This document shows, piece by piece, positions 16,318 through 25,197 of a DNA stretch of 64,000 nucleotides. Location of the stretch: positions 1 to 64,000 of the forward strand of contig CAYXVY010000337.1 in NCBI GenBank assembly GCA_964468745.1. The letters run 5' to 3'. The notes under the pieces are model-generated. The model was not told where the DNA came from. It did not search any database and saw nothing but the letters and a program-made list of their open reading frames with translations. This stretch comes from JACPRB01 sp964468745 (GTDB lineage: Bacteria; Planctomycetota; MHYJ01; JACPRB01). The number at the start of each line of letters is the position of its first letter. Positions within the stretch are counted from its first letter, which is position 1. The position numbers were made by a program, and so were the translations under genes.

Positions 16318-17881
16318 GTTTGCGCTCGTCCTTCTGCTGCTTGTCGGCTGCGACAAGTCCGGCGCCGGGCTCCCGACGACAAGCGACCCGAGGATCCTCG
16401 AGGCGCGCAAGTTGCTCGCCGACGCGGGATTCCCGGAAGGCAAGGGGTTCCCGAAGCTCGAAGTCCTGCACAACGACGCCGACTGGCACAAGAAGATCGC
16501 CGCCGCGATCCAGGAGATGTGGCGCAAGCAGCTCGGGATCCAGGTCGAGCTGCGCAGCGAGGAGTGGAAGGTGTTCCTCGCCAATCGCGGTGCCGGGAAG
16601 TTCCAGATCGCGCGCGGCGGATTCACCGGCGAGTATCGCGACCCGCACGCGTTCCTGCGTCTCTTCGCCAGCGACAGCGGATTCAACTCGACGAAGTGGT
16701 CGAGCCCGGAATTCGACCGGCTGCTGCTCGCGGCGAACGACGAGCTCGATCCGGCGAAGCGTTACGCAATGCTGGGGAAAGCGGAGCGGCTGCTCCTCGA
16801 CGAGGCGCCGACGTTTCCCGTCTTCCACTATGTAGGCCACAACTGGATGCGTCCGTTCGTAAAGGGGGTGCAGCCGAACTACCGCGACATGCATCCGATG
16901 CAGCACGTGTGGATGGATGGCGAGGGGACTCCGAAGGACGGCGTCCTCCTCTTCTTCGCCGGCGAGGAGGCCGGGACGCTGGACCCGGGACTCTCTCACG
17001 ACATGCGCGGCCTCAAGACCGCGATGGCGCTCTTCGAGGGACTCGTGCAATACGACCCGAAGGATGCGTCGCCGATGCCCGCTGTTGCCGAGCGCTGGGA
17101 GATTTCTCCCGACGGCCGCACCTACACCTTCCATCTGCGTGACGCGAAGTGGTCGAGCGGCGACGCGGTCACGTCGGAGGATTTCGTCTGGTCGTGGCGT
17201 CGCGTCATCGATCCCGCCACGGCGTCGCAGTACAAGGACCTGATGTACTACGTGAAGAACGGCCGCGCGATCGCGAACAAGGAGAAGCCGAAGGAGGAGC
17301 TCGGCATCCGCGCGCCGGACGCGAAGACGGTCGTCGTCGAGCTGGAGCGTCCGACGCCGTACTTCCTGTCGGTGCTGTGCCTCAACGTCTTCTTTCCCGT
17401 GCATCGAGCGACGGTCGAGAAGCACGGCAAGGACTGGACGCGCGTGGAGAACATCGTCAATAACGGGCCGTTCCGCATTACGGCGTGGAGGATCAACGAC
17501 CGGCAGGTGTTCGAGGCGAATCCCGCCTATCGCGCCGCGGGCGACGTGAAGCTGAAGAAGTTCGTGTGGCTCACGGGGAGCAACTTCTCGACCGCGTGGA
17601 ACCAGTACATCGCGGGTGAATGTCATTGGACCTATCAGTCGCCGAACGAGCTGCTCGAGGAGGCCGTCAAGCGGCCGGATCACCAGGCGGCGCCCTACAA
17701 CGCGAGCTACTTCTACGTGTTCAACGTGACGGTCAAGCCGCTCGACGACGTGCGCGTGCGTCGTGCGCTCTCGCTGGCCGTCGATCGCGACGTGATCACG
17801 AAGCACGTGGTGAAGGGGGGCGAGACTCCCGCCGATCGCATCACGCCGAAGTCTCTGTATCCCGAGTACGAAGTGAAATGA
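16301..17881 (+). CDS. second circularly permuted oligopeptide-binding lipoprotein
   Basis: 526 residues with a lipoprotein signal ending in LLLVGC. As in the first binding protein of this operon, the OppA C-terminal lobe comes first (ARKLLADAGFPEGKGFP, KIAAAIQEMWRKQLGIQVEL, EWKVF, GEYRDPHAF, to about residue 210). It is followed by the OppA N-terminal part (TLDPGLS, LFEGLVQYDP, AERWEISPDGRTYTFHLRD, NGPFRITAW) and ends with VRRALSLAVDRDVI. The junction is at the same point as in the first copy, so the permuted form was duplicated rather than created twice. Sequence divergence between the copies is large, which makes an assembly artefact unlikely. It overlaps the oppC-type gene by 17 bp. Confidence 0.92.
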   Translation: MSSSVRFALVLLLLVGCDKSGAGLPTTSDPRILEARKLLADAGFPEGKGFPKLEVLHNDADWHKKIAAAIQEMWRKQLGIQVELRSEEWKVFLANRGAGKFQIARGGFTGEYRDPHAFLRLFASDSGFNSTKWSSPEFDRLLLAANDELDPAKRYAMLGKAERLLLDEAPTFPVFHYVGHNWMRPFVKGVQPNYRDMHPMQHVWMDGEGTPKDGVLLFFAGEEAGTLDPGLSHDMRGLKTAMALFEGLVQYDPKDASPMPAVAERWEISPDGRTYTFHLRDAKWSSGDAVTSEDFVWSWRRVIDPATASQYKDLMYYVKNGRAIANKEKPKEELGIRAPDAKTVVVELERPTPYFLSVLCLNVFFPVHRATVEKHGKDWTRVENIVNNGPFRITAWRINDRQVFEANPAYRAAGDVKLKKFVWLTGSNFSTAWNQYIAGECHWTYQSPNELLEEAVKRPDHQAAPYNASYFYVFNVTVKPLDDVRVRRALSLAVDRDVITKHVVKGGETPADRITPKSLYPEYEVK

Positions 17882-17908
17882 GCCGCGGGCGGAGCGAGGA
17901 TCGAACCG

Positions 17909-19606
17909 CTACTTCTCGAGTCGCACGTTCTGCAGCAGGATCCGCCCCATGGGATTCAGCGATAGCTTCACGTTGGACTTCGCGACGATGAAGTCGCCCC
18001 CCGTGTGCAGCGGCACAATCGCGCCCCCTTCGGCGAGGAGCGACGCCTCCGCGCGCGCGAGGAGATTGAGCCGGGCCGCCGCGTTTGACTCACGGCCGGC
18101 CTCGGCGAGCAGTTTCCCTGCATCGCCGGTCGCGAAGGGCGCCAGGAAGGCGGCGGGATCGAACGTCGGGCCGCTCCAGACGCCGTACGCGAGATCGTAG
18201 TCCGCGGCGTCGAGCGCCTCGCGATACGCCGGCCACTCGCGCAGGTCGAGCCGGATTGCAATGCCGAGGTCCTTCTCCAGCTGCTCTTTCATCGCGATCA
18301 CGACACTCTGATGCGATTTCGGGCCGAGAAAATTGAGCCGAGGGAACTTCGTGAGATCGGGCTGCTCGGCGAGGAGATGACGGATCGCAGCGGTGATGTC
18401 CTGGACCGGAGCGGACGCGCCGACGTACCCGGGGCACCCCGGCGGAACGAGGCCGACTGCCGCTTCACATCCCGTACCGGCCTGCTTCAATACCCTCGAC
18501 CGGTCAATCGCGAGGGCGATGGCCGCGCGGATCTTGCTCGACGCGCACGGCCCTTTCGCTGCGTTCAGACTCAGATGCCACATCGTGAACGTCGCGAACG
18601 GCCGCACGTCCCCCTTGCGGACGAGCTCGGGCACGCTCTCGGGCGGGACGAGATCGCGATCGATCCACTGCACCTGTCCTCGCGCGAACGCTTCCAGCGC
18701 GCCCGCGATGTGAGCGCCGAGGACCAAGGTCACACGTTCCGGACCCGCCGGTCCCGCGCGCAGGAGCGTCAGCTCGTCTCGTGTCCACTTCTCAACCCGG
18801 TACGCGCCGTTCGTGGCGATGTTCTGCGGATGCGTCCATTGATCGAGCTTGCGCTCGACGATTTGCGCCGGCACCGGAAGAAAGGCGGGCCCGGCAAGCT
18901 CCTCGAGAAGGGTCGGGGACGTCGCCGCGAGCGTCACGCGCAGCGTCCGCGCATCGACCGCTTCCGCGCCGATCGCGCGCTCGTCCAGGTCGGGTCGCGT
19001 CGCAGCTTTCGCGGCCTCGTCGAGTGCGGCGCGGACGGCCGTCTCCCGTTCCGCCTCCGCCAGACCGCGGATGGCATTTGCATGCCGTTGGGTCGCGCGA
19101 TCCTTCCAGCGGTTGGCGATCGCGAGACGTTCCGAGGCAGGCTGCGAATCGAACGTGAGCAGCTCCTGGTCGAGGCGCCGGTCTTCCCAGAACGCCAGGG
19201 CGCCGCGCACGGGCGCAAAAGCGAAGACCGTGGCGCTGCCGGTCTCCGGTCGAAGCACGCGACGCCAGGCGTAGACGAAATCGCCCGCCGTCACCGGCGC
19301 GCCGTCGGACCACTTCACGTCGCGCAGATGAAACGTCCACGTGAGGCCGTCCTGGGAAGTTTCCCAGCGCTCGGCCGCGCCCGCGATGACGGACGTTCCG
19401 TCCGGTCCGAAGGTCGTGAGTCCCGTGAAGAGCGAGAGCGCGAGGCGGGTCGTAACGATACCGGCCCCCGCGTGCGCGGGATCGAGCGAGCGGGGCGTGC
19501 CCCAGGCGACGCGAAGCTCGTTCGACGCCGGGTCCCTGTCCTGAGCGAGCGCAGGCGAGTCGAAGGATTGCAGGAGGACGAGCAGGGCAAGCGTCGCGAA
19601 TCTCAT
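17909..19606 (-). CDS. oligopeptide-binding protein of canonical domain order
   Basis: 565 residues from the ATG at 19606; a TTG at 19621 is an alternative. The signal peptide is MRFATLALLVLLQSFDSPALAQ, cleaved by signal peptidase I, so there is no lipobox. Domain order is normal for the family: LRVAWGTPRSLDPAHAG, AGAAERWETSQDGLTWTFHLRD, FVYAWRRVL, then a long central insert, IRAAIALAIDRSRVL, and last the C-lobe (MKEQLEKDLGIAIRLDL, REWPAYREAL). It lies 5 bp downstream of nagZ in the same operon. This suggests import of murein peptides or muropeptides, in the manner of MppA; that is inference from context. Confidence 0.85.
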   Translation of the reverse strand: MRFATLALLVLLQSFDSPALAQDRDPASNELRVAWGTPRSLDPAHAGAGIVTTRLALSLFTGLTTFGPDGTSVIAGAAERWETSQDGLTWTFHLRDVKWSDGAPVTAGDFVYAWRRVLRPETGSATVFAFAPVRGALAFWEDRRLDQELLTFDSQPASERLAIANRWKDRATQRHANAIRGLAEAERETAVRAALDEAAKAATRPDLDERAIGAEAVDARTLRVTLAATSPTLLEELAGPAFLPVPAQIVERKLDQWTHPQNIATNGAYRVEKWTRDELTLLRAGPAGPERVTLVLGAHIAGALEAFARGQVQWIDRDLVPPESVPELVRKGDVRPFATFTMWHLSLNAAKGPCASSKIRAAIALAIDRSRVLKQAGTGCEAAVGLVPPGCPGYVGASAPVQDITAAIRHLLAEQPDLTKFPRLNFLGPKSHQSVVIAMKEQLEKDLGIAIRLDLREWPAYREALDAADYDLAYGVWSGPTFDPAAFLAPFATGDAGKLLAEAGRESNAAARLNLLARAEASLLAEGGAIVPLHTGGDFIVAKSNVKLSLNPMGRILLQNVRLEK

Positions 19607-19611
19607 GTCTC

Positions 19612-21114
19612 TTATGGACAATCAAGGGTGACTGGAAGTTTTCCGAGGAACGGGATCTCGCCGCAGAGAGAGCGCGCGGCGGCCACCTGGAGGCACGGAG
19701 CCTCGCCGTAGGCGCAGACATAGGCGGCGGCGCCGGGGATCTGGCCGATGACGTACGGATTTCCGAACGACACGACGACGAGCTTCGAGATGGGACCCAG
19801 CGAGAGGCGCGCATCCTCGATGAGCCGCGTGTCCGCCTCGGTGCGGCCCGAAAATGAGCGGTACTTGGAGAAGATCGCGAGCACACCGACGTGCGAATCC
19901 CCCTGGAGGCGACCTCGATCGGCGAGCGCCTTCTCGAACAGGGTCAGGTCCCCGCGCGCGCTGTCGTCGCGCATCGCCGCGTAGCGCACGCCCTGCGCGA
20001 GAGGCAACGTCTTCGAGCGGTCGAACGCGAGCGTGATGGCGGCTTCGGCGATGCGCTTGGCCGCGTCGCGGTGCTCCACGGAGTCGACGACACCTTCGGC
20101 GGCGGCCACGTCCACCGTCGGCGAAGCGATGACCCCTGCCTTGCATTTCGCGGCCCATATTCGCTCGATCGCCGCATCGAGCGTCTGCTCCGGGAGCCGG
20201 CCGCTCTGGACCGCCTTCGTCACGGCGTCGATCGCCTCCCACGGACCTTCCGGATAGAGCGCGATGTCCGCTCCCGCCTCCAGGGCGCGGATCACGGGCT
20301 CTTGCGGATTCGCGAGATTGCGCACGGCTCCCATCATGAGCGCGTCGGTGACGATGAGTCCGTCGAACTTCATCTCTCGGCGCAAGAGATCGGTCGTCAC
20401 CGCGCGCGACAGCGATGCAGGGCGCTCGCGGTCGAACGCCTCCACGAGGAGATGCGCGGTCATCACGGCGTCTGCTTCGGCGAGGGCCTCCTGGAAGGGC
20501 CGCAGCTCGCGGGCCCGCAGCGTCGCCGCGTCGGCGCTCACGCGAGGCAGCACGAGGTGCGAGTCCTGCGTCACGTCGCCGTGCCCGGGAAAGTGCTTGA
20601 GGCACGAGAGGCCGCCGCCCTCGCGCACGCCTCGGGCGAAGGCCGCGGCGAGGCGACCCGCCAGCGCCGGATCCTCGCCGAACGAGCGCACGTTGATGAT
20701 CGGATTCTTCGGGTTCGACTGGACGTCGGCGACGGGCGCGAGAATCCACGGCACACCGAGAGAGCGCGCTTCGCGTGCGGTGACGCGTCCCTTGAGGTTC
20801 GCCAGATCGGCGGAGGTGGTCGCGCCCACGGCCATGTTCGTCGGGAGCGCGGTCGCTCCGCGCACCTGGTAGCCGACGCCGTGCTCGTGATCGGCGCAGA
20901 TGAGCAGCGGAACGCGCGCGACGTTTTGCAGGGAATTGACGGTCGGGGGGATATCGAAGACCGATCCGCCGAAGAAGCAGACTCCGCCGATGCCGGCGCG
21001 CGCGAGGCGGCCGAGATCTTCGTAGTCGGGCTTGTCGAACCGGAGGTCGACGAAGAGGACCTGGGCGGCCTTCTCGCGCAGCGAGAGCGACGGCGGGCGC
21101 GTCGAGGCGATCAC
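19612..21114 (-). CDS. nagZ: beta-N-acetylhexosaminidase, GH3 family
   Basis: 500 residues, GTG start. NagZ removes GlcNAc from anhydro-muropeptides in the cytoplasm during cell-wall recycling. The GH3 TIM barrel shows CADHEHG, the His/Asp general acid/base dyad motif KHFPGHGDVTQDSH (K173-H186) and the nucleophile D257 in GLIVTDALMMG. The extra 150-residue C-terminal domain (VVVSFGNPYVIGQ) is the two-domain form seen in Bacillus and planctomycetes. There is no clear signal peptide. Its stop is 5 bp from the binding-protein start, so the two are probably one operon; AnmK and MurQ nearby complete the pathway. Confidence 0.93.
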   Translation of the reverse strand: MIASTRPPSLSLREKAAQVLFVDLRFDKPDYEDLGRLARAGIGGVCFFGGSVFDIPPTVNSLQNVARVPLLICADHEHGVGYQVRGATALPTNMAVGATTSADLANLKGRVTAREARSLGVPWILAPVADVQSNPKNPIINVRSFGEDPALAGRLAAAFARGVREGGGLSCLKHFPGHGDVTQDSHLVLPRVSADAATLRARELRPFQEALAEADAVMTAHLLVEAFDRERPASLSRAVTTDLLRREMKFDGLIVTDALMMGAVRNLANPQEPVIRALEAGADIALYPEGPWEAIDAVTKAVQSGRLPEQTLDAAIERIWAAKCKAGVIASPTVDVAAAEGVVDSVEHRDAAKRIAEAAITLAFDRSKTLPLAQGVRYAAMRDDSARGDLTLFEKALADRGRLQGDSHVGVLAIFSKYRSFSGRTEADTRLIEDARLSLGPISKLVVVSFGNPYVIGQIPGAAAYVCAYGEAPCLQVAAARSLCGEIPFLGKLPVTLDCP

Positions 21115-21166
21115 GGGGACGTTCTAGCACAAACTCGGATATGGAGATGCTGCCATAGGAAATGGG

Positions 21167-21194
21167 TTGACGAATCCGCGCGGAATTCTACTAT
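21167..21194 (+). promoter_or_regulatory. sigma-70-type promoter of the TPR gene
   Basis: TTGACG at 21167-21172, a 16-bp spacer, and TACTAT at 21189-21194. Transcription should begin near 21201, only about 5 nt before the ATG at 21206, so the transcript is almost leaderless. It lies divergent from nagZ. Confidence 0.7.
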
Positions 21195-21205
21195 TCCGTT
21201 CAGGG

Positions 21206-22381
21206 ATGGTGGATGCGAAGTCCCTGGTCAACCAGGGTAACGATCACGCCAAGCGTGGAGACGCGGCGGCGGCCATTGCGGCCTACAGCGAGGCGATCGG
21301 TATCGACGGCTCGCTCGCGAGCGCCTGGTACAACCGCGGCGTGACCCGAGCGGCCCGCGGCGAGCACGACGGCGCGATCGGGGACCTCTCGCAGGCGATC
21401 CTGCTCGCGCCGCAGCGTTCCGACGCGTTGCACCATCGCGGAAACTCTCGCACCGCCGCGGGCGACCTTCACGGTGCCATCGAAGACTTCTCCGAGGTCG
21501 TGCGGCTCGATCCGAAGGCGGCCCAGGCGTGGTCGAATCGCGCGCTCGCGAAGATCCGCCTCGGCATCGTAGATGGCGCCATCGAGGATCTCAGCGAGGC
21601 GATCCGCCTGCGCCCTGACGCGACGTCGCTGACGAACCGCGGGCAGCTGTTCAATCAGAAGGCCGATTTCAAGGCGGCGTATGCCGACTTCGACGCGGCG
21701 GTGAAACTGGACGCGAAGAATTTCAAGGCGTGGTATTACCGCGGCTTCATCCGCATGAAGGCGCATGATCCGGGGGCCCTGGAGGACTTTGCGCGCGCGA
21801 TCGCCGGCAATCCGAAGTACTTCGAGGCGTACTGGCATCGCGCACTCACGCGCATGCAGCACGAGGAGTTCGAAGGCGCCGTCGAAGACTTTACGCAGGC
21901 GCTCTCGCTGCGCCCGAACGAGTACAAGGTGTTCTACCACAGGGCGATTGCGCGCGAGGGACAGGGCGACTTCGACGGTGTCGTTCAGGACTACACGTCG
22001 TACCTGTATATGGAGCCCGGCAAGCTCGAGGCGCTGCAAGGGCGCGGCCGCGCCCGGCTCGCGAAAGGGGATGTCGACGCCGCGATCGCGGATTTCACCG
22101 AAGCGGTGCGCCGGGCGCCGTACATGCCCGAGACGTACGCCGAACGCGCCGACGCGCGCCTCAAGAAGGGGGACCTCAACGGGGCGCGCCAGGACTACGA
22201 CGAGGCGCTGAAGATCAATCCGAACAACGGCGCGTGGCGCGCCGCGCGCGCGAGCGTGCAGTCGGCGAGCGGGAACCGCGCCGCGGTCGTGGAGGATCTC
22301 GACCGCATGTTCGGCTTCTCGATCAAGGATAAGGTCGAACAGGCGATCAAGGAACTCAGGGCGAAGGGGCAAACGCAGTAG
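21206..22381 (+). CDS. TPR repeat protein
   Basis: 391 residues built almost wholly of about eleven tetratricopeptide repeats of the pattern AWYNRGVTRAARGEHDGAIGDLSQAI-type, each 34 residues. There is no signal peptide, membrane helix or catalytic domain. It probably serves as a protein-protein scaffold in the cytoplasm. The start at the ATG at 21206 fits the promoter just upstream; an upstream in-frame ATG at 21167 falls inside the -35 element and is unlikely. It is convergent with anmK. Confidence 0.9.
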   Translation: MVDAKSLVNQGNDHAKRGDAAAAIAAYSEAIGIDGSLASAWYNRGVTRAARGEHDGAIGDLSQAILLAPQRSDALHHRGNSRTAAGDLHGAIEDFSEVVRLDPKAAQAWSNRALAKIRLGIVDGAIEDLSEAIRLRPDATSLTNRGQLFNQKADFKAAYADFDAAVKLDAKNFKAWYYRGFIRMKAHDPGALEDFARAIAGNPKYFEAYWHRALTRMQHEEFEGAVEDFTQALSLRPNEYKVFYHRAIAREGQGDFDGVVQDYTSYLYMEPGKLEALQGRGRARLAKGDVDAAIADFTEAVRRAPYMPETYAERADARLKKGDLNGARQDYDEALKINPNNGAWRAARASVQSASGNRAAVVEDLDRMFGFSIKDKVEQAIKELRAKGQTQ

Positions 22382-22428
22382 GTCCCGCGTCGACGGACTG
22401 GGCGGCCGAGCCCGATCTGCGAAGCAGC

Positions 22429-23523
22429 CTACCGATTTGCCGGCACGATCTTCCCCGCGACGACCGCGCGTCGCGCTCCCGTCGCCCACGGCGCCGTGTT
22501 CGGCCGGCCGCGCACGGCCTGCGCCGCGAGGAGCGCGAACGCCGCCGCCTCTTTTGCCATCGGGTCGATTCCGTACACGGAGAGCGGCCGCACCGGCGCC
22601 GGAAAGGTCAGCCAGTCGAGGTGCTTGACGAGCGCGGGATTGAGCGCGCCGCCGCCGGAAATCACCACCTCATCGATCGGCACGGTGACGAATCGCGCGT
22701 ACGCGTCGGCGATCGTGCGCGCCGTGAAGAACGTGAGCGTCGCGATGGCGTCGGCGGGTCGGCGCGCCAGCACGCGTCCGGCGCGCTTCACGAGGAAGTC
22801 GCGCGAGAAGAGCTCCCGTCCCGTCGACTTGGGCGGCCGTTTCGCGAAGTACGGGTGATCGAGCAGGCGTTTCAGCAGGCTTTCGTCGAGCTGTCCCGAA
22901 AGTGCGATCTTTCCGCCGCGATCGTACTGCTGCCGTCCGTGCGTGACGATGTGAACCGCGTCGTCGATAAGCGCGTTGCCGGGGCCCGTGTCGAACGCGA
23001 CGGGCTTCGCGCCGCCGCCCACGACCGTGACGTTCGCGATGCCGCCGATGTTCTGGAGCGCGCGCACATGCGGCGAGGCGCCGAAGAGAAAGTCGTCGAA
23101 GAACGGGACGAGGGGGGCGCCCTGGCCTCCGGCGGCGATGTCGCGCGGCCGGAAGTCCGCGACGACGGTGACGCCCGTCCGTTCCGCGATGATCGACGGC
23201 TCGCCGAGCTGGAGCGTGTGTCTCCCCGGCTCGTGCCAGACCGTCTGACCGTGGGATCCGATGACGTGGACACGATGGCCCTTCGCCACAAGCAAGGCCG
23301 CCCGTGCGAACCGCTCGCCGATCCACGCGTTCGCGGCGCTGAGCTCGGCTGTCGTCGCGTGTGCGAGCGCCAGCATGCGACGGCGATCCGGCGGCGAATA
23401 GGGAAACGTCCGATGCGCAAGGACGCGCATAAAGCGCCCGGGACCCACGTGCGTCAAGGCCGCCGTCACGCCGTCCGCCGATGTGCCCGACATCAGGCCG
23501 AGAGCGACGATCGAATCGTTCAC
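22429..23523 (-). CDS. anmK: anhydro-N-acetylmuramic acid kinase
   Basis: 364 residues, normal length. It hydrolyses the 1,6-anhydro bond and phosphorylates anhydro-MurNAc to MurNAc 6-phosphate in peptidoglycan recycling. The kinase signatures are GLMSGTSADG at residues 9-18, a SHGQTVWHEP block, AFDTGPGNALIDD and the catalytic-domain VISGGGALNP. GTG start at 23523, with a TAGAAT -10 ten bases upstream that overlaps the stop of the gene before, so it may have its own promoter. The product is the substrate of MurQ, encoded about 2 kb away. Confidence 0.95.
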   Translation of the reverse strand: MNDSIVALGLMSGTSADGVTAALTHVGPGRFMRVLAHRTFPYSPPDRRRMLALAHATTAELSAANAWIGERFARAALLVAKGHRVHVIGSHGQTVWHEPGRHTLQLGEPSIIAERTGVTVVADFRPRDIAAGGQGAPLVPFFDDFLFGASPHVRALQNIGGIANVTVVGGGAKPVAFDTGPGNALIDDAVHIVTHGRQQYDRGGKIALSGQLDESLLKRLLDHPYFAKRPPKSTGRELFSRDFLVKRAGRVLARRPADAIATLTFFTARTIADAYARFVTVPIDEVVISGGGALNPALVKHLDWLTFPAPVRPLSVYGIDPMAKEAAAFALLAAQAVRGRPNTAPWATGARRAVVAGKIVPANR

Positions 23524-23536
23524 CAGGGCGGGGATT

Positions 23537-24184
23537 CTACTCTATGCCGAGCTTTTCTTTCACGTCGTCGGGAAGCTTGCACTGTGCCTTGTTGAATTCG
23601 CTGAACTCGATGACGACGGATCCGCTCTTTCCAACCGCTTCGAATTTCTGTTCGGCGCGATAAAAGAGGTCGTCGCGACCGACGGCGAACTGCATCGCGT
23701 TCTTCGCTTTCGTCCAATCGATGAGGCTCGCGAGCAGGGGAATGCCTCCCCCTTCGGCGGCCTTTTTCGCTTCGTCGGCGCCCGGCAGTCCGACGTAGAT
23801 GTCCACGGTCGTCTGCCCGATCTTGTCGGACTTTTCACGCTTCACCAGGCCGCAGCTGTCGCTCATCTTCTTCGCCCACTCGTGCGGCATCGTCATGTCG
23901 TCGTTGTCCTTGTCGCGCTTCTTGGGCGGCTCCTTCCATTCGTCGCCGCTCTTGAGCAGCTTTTTGTCCCCCTTGCGGGCGACTTCGAGCTTGTCCATTC
24001 GGATGTGTACGGCGTCGCTGGCGAGCATCTCGCCGTCCATCGAGAGTTTCGTTTCGCCGGCGAAGTCGATCTTGAGCGTGAAGTGGTACGTCTTCAGCTT
24101 CGCCATGTTCTCGTTCACCGGCTTCAGGTCCTTCTTCTGATCCTGAAGAACGAGCAGGGCGAGGGCAGCGATCACGAGTCTCAT
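23537..24184 (-). CDS. exported protein of unknown function
   Basis: 215 residues. The short signal peptide MRLVIAALALLVLQ is followed by a beta-rich, Lys-rich domain: KTYHFTLKIDFAGETKLSMDGEML, VHIRMDKLEV and a late VVIEFSEF. This pattern (a thin beta-barrel half like LolA/LppX lipid carriers) is only a resemblance and the family is not recognised. It contains two cysteines, SCGLV and AQCKLP. It lies 13 bp upstream of anmK on the same strand, so it is probably in the same operon, and it is divergent from the asparaginase. Confidence 0.7.
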   Translation of the reverse strand: MRLVIAALALLVLQDQKKDLKPVNENMAKLKTYHFTLKIDFAGETKLSMDGEMLASDAVHIRMDKLEVARKGDKKLLKSGDEWKEPPKKRDKDNDDMTMPHEWAKKMSDSCGLVKREKSDKIGQTTVDIYVGLPGADEAKKAAEGGGIPLLASLIDWTKAKNAMQFAVGRDDLFYRAEQKFEAVGKSGSVVIEFSEFNKAQCKLPDDVKEKLGIE

Positions 24185-24231
24185 TCCAGTATCGCCTTAA
24201 GAAAACCGACTAACTATACTACCGCACTTCG

Positions 24232-25197
24232 ATGAATCCGGTTTTGTGCGAGGTCTGGCGCGGAGGCGTCTTGGAGTCCGTCCATCGCGGGCGGTACGCG
24301 GTCGTGAAGGACAAGCGGGTGGTCGCGAAGGCCGGGGACGTGGATGCCGTCACGTTCATGCGCTCCAGCGCCAAGCCGTTCCAAGCGATCGCGGTCCTCG
24401 AAAGCGGCGCGCGTGAAGAGTTCGGCCTCGAGGAGGACGAAATCGCGCTCATCTGCGGTTCGCACTATGGTGAGGATATTCACGTCAAGGCGGCGCACTC
24501 GATCCTGAAAAAGGCGGGGCTCAAGCCGTCGCACCTCCAGTGCGGCGTACACCCTCCCAGTTCCGTGTCTGCCCAGAAAGCACTCCAGCGCGCAGGCAAG
24601 GAGCCGACGGTCCTGCACAACAATTGCTCGGGGAAACACGCGGGCATGGTCGCCGCTGCGAAGGCGATGGGCGCACCTCTGGACACGTATCTATCGCCGT
24701 CGCATCCGCTTCAGCGGGCTAATCTGAAGACTGTCTCGCGGTTCGCCGGCGTCTCCCCGGGCTCGATCAAGGTCGCGACCGACGGATGCAGCGCGCCGAC
24801 CTTCGGCCTGCCGTTGACGGCGATCGCGCGCGCTTTCGCCAAGCTGGCAGACCCGTGGGGCGAGGACCACGAATTCGACGTGCCCAAGGCCATGATGTGG
24901 CATCCTGAAATGGTGGGACACCCGTGCGAGGAGTTGATGCGCGCGCTGCCGCTCGAGGTCGTCGGCAAGGTCGGCGCCGAGGGGGTCTACGGCGTCGCCA
25001 TCATGGGGCAGGGAATCGGACTGGCCGTCAAGGTCGACGACGGGAATTCGCGCGCATTGCCGGCCATCGTCGTCGCACTTCTGAAGAAGCTCGGATTGTT
25101 CGACTCCAAGAAGTGCGCGGCGCTGGACGCGATCGTGAAGAGCGATCTCAAGAATCACGCCGGCAAGGTCGTCGGCACGACTCGCGCGACGGTCTAG
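24232..25197 (+). CDS. L-asparaginase II, rhizobial type
   Basis: 321 residues, full length for the Asparaginase_II family (ReAV-like), which is unrelated to the common AnsA/AnsB enzymes. It hydrolyses asparagine to aspartate and ammonia. The active-site blocks are present: RSSAKPFQA (S45/S46, K48) and HNNCSGKHAG with C132 and K135. There is no signal peptide, so it is cytoplasmic. A TATACT element lies 11 nt before the ATG. The last four bases overlap the end of the convergent murQ gene. Confidence 0.9.
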   Translation: MNPVLCEVWRGGVLESVHRGRYAVVKDKRVVAKAGDVDAVTFMRSSAKPFQAIAVLESGAREEFGLEEDEIALICGSHYGEDIHVKAAHSILKKAGLKPSHLQCGVHPPSSVSAQKALQRAGKEPTVLHNNCSGKHAGMVAAAKAMGAPLDTYLSPSHPLQRANLKTVSRFAGVSPGSIKVATDGCSAPTFGLPLTAIARAFAKLADPWGEDHEFDVPKAMMWHPEMVGHPCEELMRALPLEVVGKVGAEGVYGVAIMGQGIGLAVKVDDGNSRALPAIVVALLKKLGLFDSKKCAALDAIVKSDLKNHAGKVVGTTRATV

